A stretch of DNA of 7,823 nt. Origin: CBFDBF01 sp050287725. Its GTDB lineage: Bacteria; Pseudomonadota; Gammaproteobacteria; Chromatiales; Chromatiaceae. The translations under genes were made by a program, and so were the position numbers. The notes below the pieces were generated by a model that did no database searches, was not told the origin of the DNA, and saw nothing but the letters and a program-made list of their open reading frames with translations. This document shows, piece by piece, positions 5,783 to 7,823 of the stretch; positions within the stretch are counted from its first letter, which is position 1; each line of letters starts with the position of its first letter. Location: contig JBNKCL010000030.1 of assembly GCA_050287725.1 (NCBI GenBank), positions 1 to 7,823 of the forward strand, in the 5' to 3' direction.

Positions 5783-6766
5783 CTATTGCGAGGCGTCAGG
5801 TTCCGCCGGTTTCCGTAGCAGGTCCCAGATCCGGACGCTGGCGTCGTCGCTGGTGGAGGCCAGATAGTGGCCGTCCGGCGATACCGTCACCACACTGCCG
5901 CACAACTCGTGCTTCTGAAATCTGCGTTCGGTCTGGCCGGAGGCCGCGTCCAGGATAATTACCGCACTGTCAAACTGCCGGCTGATGCTGGCGAGGCTGT
6001 GACCGTTCGGCATAAAGGTGATCCGATTGATCCGGCCGCCGTGCTCGGTGGGGATCATCTGCAATCTGCCGCTCTTCAGATCCCAACGATAGAGCCGGTA
6101 CCAGCCGGCCCCATAGAGCGATTGGCCGTCCGGGGAAAATACCAGGGTATTCGATTCGTTTTCGGAACGTTCGAAGCTACGGGGCTGTCCGTCGATGGGC
6201 CAGAGCGCGACGGCCCCGTCGGGACCGGTCGCCGCCACCCGGTGTCCTGCGCCATCCAGCGCCACCGCATTGACGCCTCCCGGAAACACCGGCCATCTCT
6301 TTATCAGAGCGCTGGTGCCGAGGTTCCAGAGCTGTACGGAACCGTCCTCGTGTCCGGTCAACACCAGATCGGCTTCCTCGTTCGCCACCAGGTGATTGAT
6401 CGGGGAGCCGGTATCCCACTCCCTGCGCAGCAACCCATCCAGATTCCACTCGTCGATCATGCCGTCATAACCGCCGGTGAGAAGCCGCTGGCCGTCCCGG
6501 AAGAAATAGATCCCGGTGATACTGCTGCTGTGGCCGCGCCATTTCGCCAGCGGCGCACCGTCCGCCAACCGCGTCAGTCGCAAGGTACCGTCCAGCCCCC
6601 CCGAGGCCAACAGCTTGGATTGGGGATCGATCGCCAGGGCGCTGCCGCCGCCGTGGGCGTCGGGGATGACCACGTCGGCCTTCTGGCCGTGATAGTCGCT
6701 GCAACCGACGATCACCAGCGACAGCAACAAAAAAATCCAAAGACTCAGGCGCGCCGGGGAAGGCAT
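5783..6766 (-). CDS. WD40-repeat beta-propeller lipoprotein, function unknown
   Basis: The 327-residue product starts with a lipoprotein signal: an Arg at 6, a hydrophobic stretch (7-21), and the lipobox VIVGC with the lipidated Cys at 22. Ser at +2 does not signal inner-membrane retention, so an outer-membrane anchor facing the periplasm is likely. The rest is seven WD40-like blades, roughly at 40-67, 82-109, 122-149, 164-191, 204-230, 245-274 and 290-317. Blades show the SPDG...LAS/T...DG...W/L pattern, for instance VSPDGHYLASTSDDASVRIWDL at the end. Seven blades make a closed propeller, suggesting a protein-binding scaffold; the partner is unknown and I see no catalytic motif. The ATG at 6766 has AGGA seven bases upstream, overlapping the lysS stop, so the gene is almost certainly cotranscribed with lysS. 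I do not recognise a named family, and a BamB-like assembly role is only speculation. Confidence 0.88.
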   Translation of the reverse strand: MPSPARLSLWIFLLLSLVIVGCSDYHGQKADVVIPDAHGGGSALAIDPQSKLLASGGLDGTLRLTRLADGAPLAKWRGHSSSITGIYFFRDGQRLLTGGYDGMIDEWNLDGLLRREWDTGSPINHLVANEEADLVLTGHEDGSVQLWNLGTSALIKRWPVFPGGVNAVALDGAGHRVAATGPDGAVALWPIDGQPRSFERSENESNTLVFSPDGQSLYGAGWYRLYRWDLKSGRLQMIPTEHGGRINRITFMPNGHSLASISRQFDSAVIILDAASGQTERRFQKHELCGSVVTVSPDGHYLASTSDDASVRIWDLLRKPAEPDASQ

Positions 6767-6773
6767 GCGCTTT

Positions 6774-6777
6774 TCCT
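6774..6777 (-). promoter_or_regulatory. Shine-Dalgarno of the WD40 lipoprotein overlapping the lysS stop codon
   Basis: The minus strand reads GAATAGGAAAAGCGCATG: TAG is the lysS stop, AGGA is the ribosome site and ATG is the lipoprotein start, with seven bases between AGGA and ATG. The overlap supports one transcript and possible coupling by ribosomes that have just finished lysS. Confidence 0.7.
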
Positions 6778-7823
6778 ATTCGGGTCTCATATGGGGAAAT
6801 AACAGAACATCCCGAATCGACGGCGAATCGGTAAACAGCATCACCAGCCGGTCGATGCCGATCCCTTCGCCGGCGGTGGGCGGCATGCCGTGCTCCAGGG
6901 CGCGGATGTAGTCCTGATCGAAATGCATCGCCTCTTCGTCGCCCGCCTCTTTCTCTTCCACCTGCTTGCGGAAGCGCTCGGCCTGATCTTCGTAGTCGTT
7001 GAGCTCGGAGAAACCGTTGGCGATCTCGCGCCCGCCGACGAAGAATTCGAAACGGTCGGTGACGAAGGGATCGCGGTCGTTGCGCCGCGCCAGCGGTGAG
7101 ACCTCGGTGGGATAGGCGGTGATGAAGGTCGGGTCCATCAGCCGGGCCTCGACGGTCTTCTCGAAGATCTCGATCTGCACCTTGCCCAGGCCGTAGGACT
7201 CCTTGAGCGGGATCTCCAGTCGCTGCGCAACCGCCCGCGCCTGCTCCAGGTCGTCCAGTTGCGCTTCGCTGATGTCGTCGTTGTAGTGCAGGATCGACTC
7301 TTTCACCGTCATGCGCCGGAAGGGACTGCCGAAGTCGTACTCCTCGCCTTGATAAGTGATCTTGGTGAAACCCAACACCGTCTCGCACAGGTGGCGCAAC
7401 ATATCCTCGGTGAGATCCATCAGGTCGCGATGATCGGCGTAGGCCTCGTAGAACTCCAGCATGGTGAACTCGGGATTGTGCCGGGTAGAGAGTCCCTCGT
7501 TCCGAAAGTTGCGATTGATCTCGTATACCCGCTCGAAGCCGCCCACCACCAGACGCTTGAGGTAGAGCTCCGGTGCGATGCGCAGAAACATCTCCAGATC
7601 CAAGGCGTTGTGCTGGGTTACGAAGGGCCGGGCCGTGGCGCCGCCCGGAATCAGCTGCATCATCGGCGTTTCCACTTCCAGGAAGCCGCGCTCGTCGAGA
7701 TAGCGGCGGATGCGCGAAATGATGCGTGTGCGCGCCTGGAAGGTCTTCATCACATCCGGGTTCGCGAAGAGGTCCACGGACCGGCGGCGGTAGCGGATCT
7801 CCACGTCGCGCAGGCCGTGCCAC
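6776..7823 (-). CDS. lysS: Lysyl-tRNA synthetase, class II (5' end cut off by window edge)
   Basis: LysS attaches lysine to tRNA-Lys using ATP in the cytoplasm. The window holds the last 348 codons; the frame stays open to the edge, and the first residues WHGLRDVEIRYRRR match the linker region of E. coli LysS, so about 150 N-terminal residues (the OB-fold anticodon-binding domain) lie outside. A GTG at 7804 is inside the gene and is not the start. The class II catalytic domain is complete: motif 1 GFLEVETPMMQLIPGGA (about 7640-7690), motif 2 with FRNEGLSTRHNPEFT (about 7460-7515), and motif 3 GIGIDRLVMLF (about 6838-6866). The loop with TDRFEFFVGGREIANGFSELND is also typical. The protein ends HMRPE, a little shorter than E. 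coli's PAMRPVK tail. The lipoprotein gene follows after nine bases. Identification is firm. Confidence 0.97.
   Translation of the reverse strand, partial: WHGLRDVEIRYRRRSVDLFANPDVMKTFQARTRIISRIRRYLDERGFLEVETPMMQLIPGGATARPFVTQHNALDLEMFLRIAPELYLKRLVVGGFERVYEINRNFRNEGLSTRHNPEFTMLEFYEAYADHRDLMDLTEDMLRHLCETVLGFTKITYQGEEYDFGSPFRRMTVKESILHYNDDISEAQLDDLEQARAVAQRLEIPLKESYGLGKVQIEIFEKTVEARLMDPTFITAYPTEVSPLARRNDRDPFVTDRFEFFVGGREIANGFSELNDYEDQAERFRKQVEEKEAGDEEAMHFDQDYIRALEHGMPPTAGEGIGIDRLVMLFTDSPSIRDVLLFPHMRPE

Noticed and set aside
6465..7823. 452-codon minus-strand frame overlapping lysS and the lipoprotein
   Set aside because: It is an out-of-frame reading of lysS, Arg/Gly/Pro-rich, while the lysS frame carries all three class II motifs.

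Overview
This window looks like a chromosomal segment from a GC-rich gammaproteobacterium. The lysyl-tRNA synthetase, MenB, MenD and MenF resemble my memory of their enterobacterial counterparts, but the gene order is not that of E. coli. A free-living, possibly sulfur-oxidising or facultatively anaerobic lineage with menaquinone would fit; that placement is inference and cannot be settled from this window. All six genes are on the minus strand, so transcription runs from the right end of the window to the left. I see no RNA gene, no CRISPR array, no transposase and no convincing intrinsic terminator.

In transcription order the layout is: lysS (5' end outside the window); a seven-bladed WD40-type lipoprotein that starts 9 bases after the lysS stop; a 113-base gap with a possible extended -10 promoter; a long-form glyceraldehyde-3-phosphate dehydrogenase whose start is fixed by a strong Shine-Dalgarno; menF only 13 bases later; a 196-base spacer with a palindromic repeat; menD; a 209-base spacer with a second copy of that palindrome and a half-element of another repeat type; and menB, which runs off the left edge.

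MenF, MenD and MenB carry out steps one, two and six of the classical menaquinone pathway: chorismate to isochorismate, isochorismate to SEPHCHC, and OSB-CoA to DHNA-CoA. Their active-site residues are all present, so the branch should work. menH, menC and menE are not in the window; menH does not lie between menD and menB as it does in E. coli. The tight gap-menF junction suggests menaquinone synthesis shares a promoter with a central carbon enzyme.

The least ordinary content is in the two spacers around menD. Each holds a roughly 75-base imperfect palindrome built from iterated CGCMAAGR-like units, just after a men stop codon. Comparing arms shows that the two copies are in opposite orientation and resemble each other more than each resembles its own other half. 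They are therefore two insertions of one asymmetric element, forming an inverted pair around menD. The genes themselves are mostly ordinary housekeeping genes, and I found no clear new multi-gene system.
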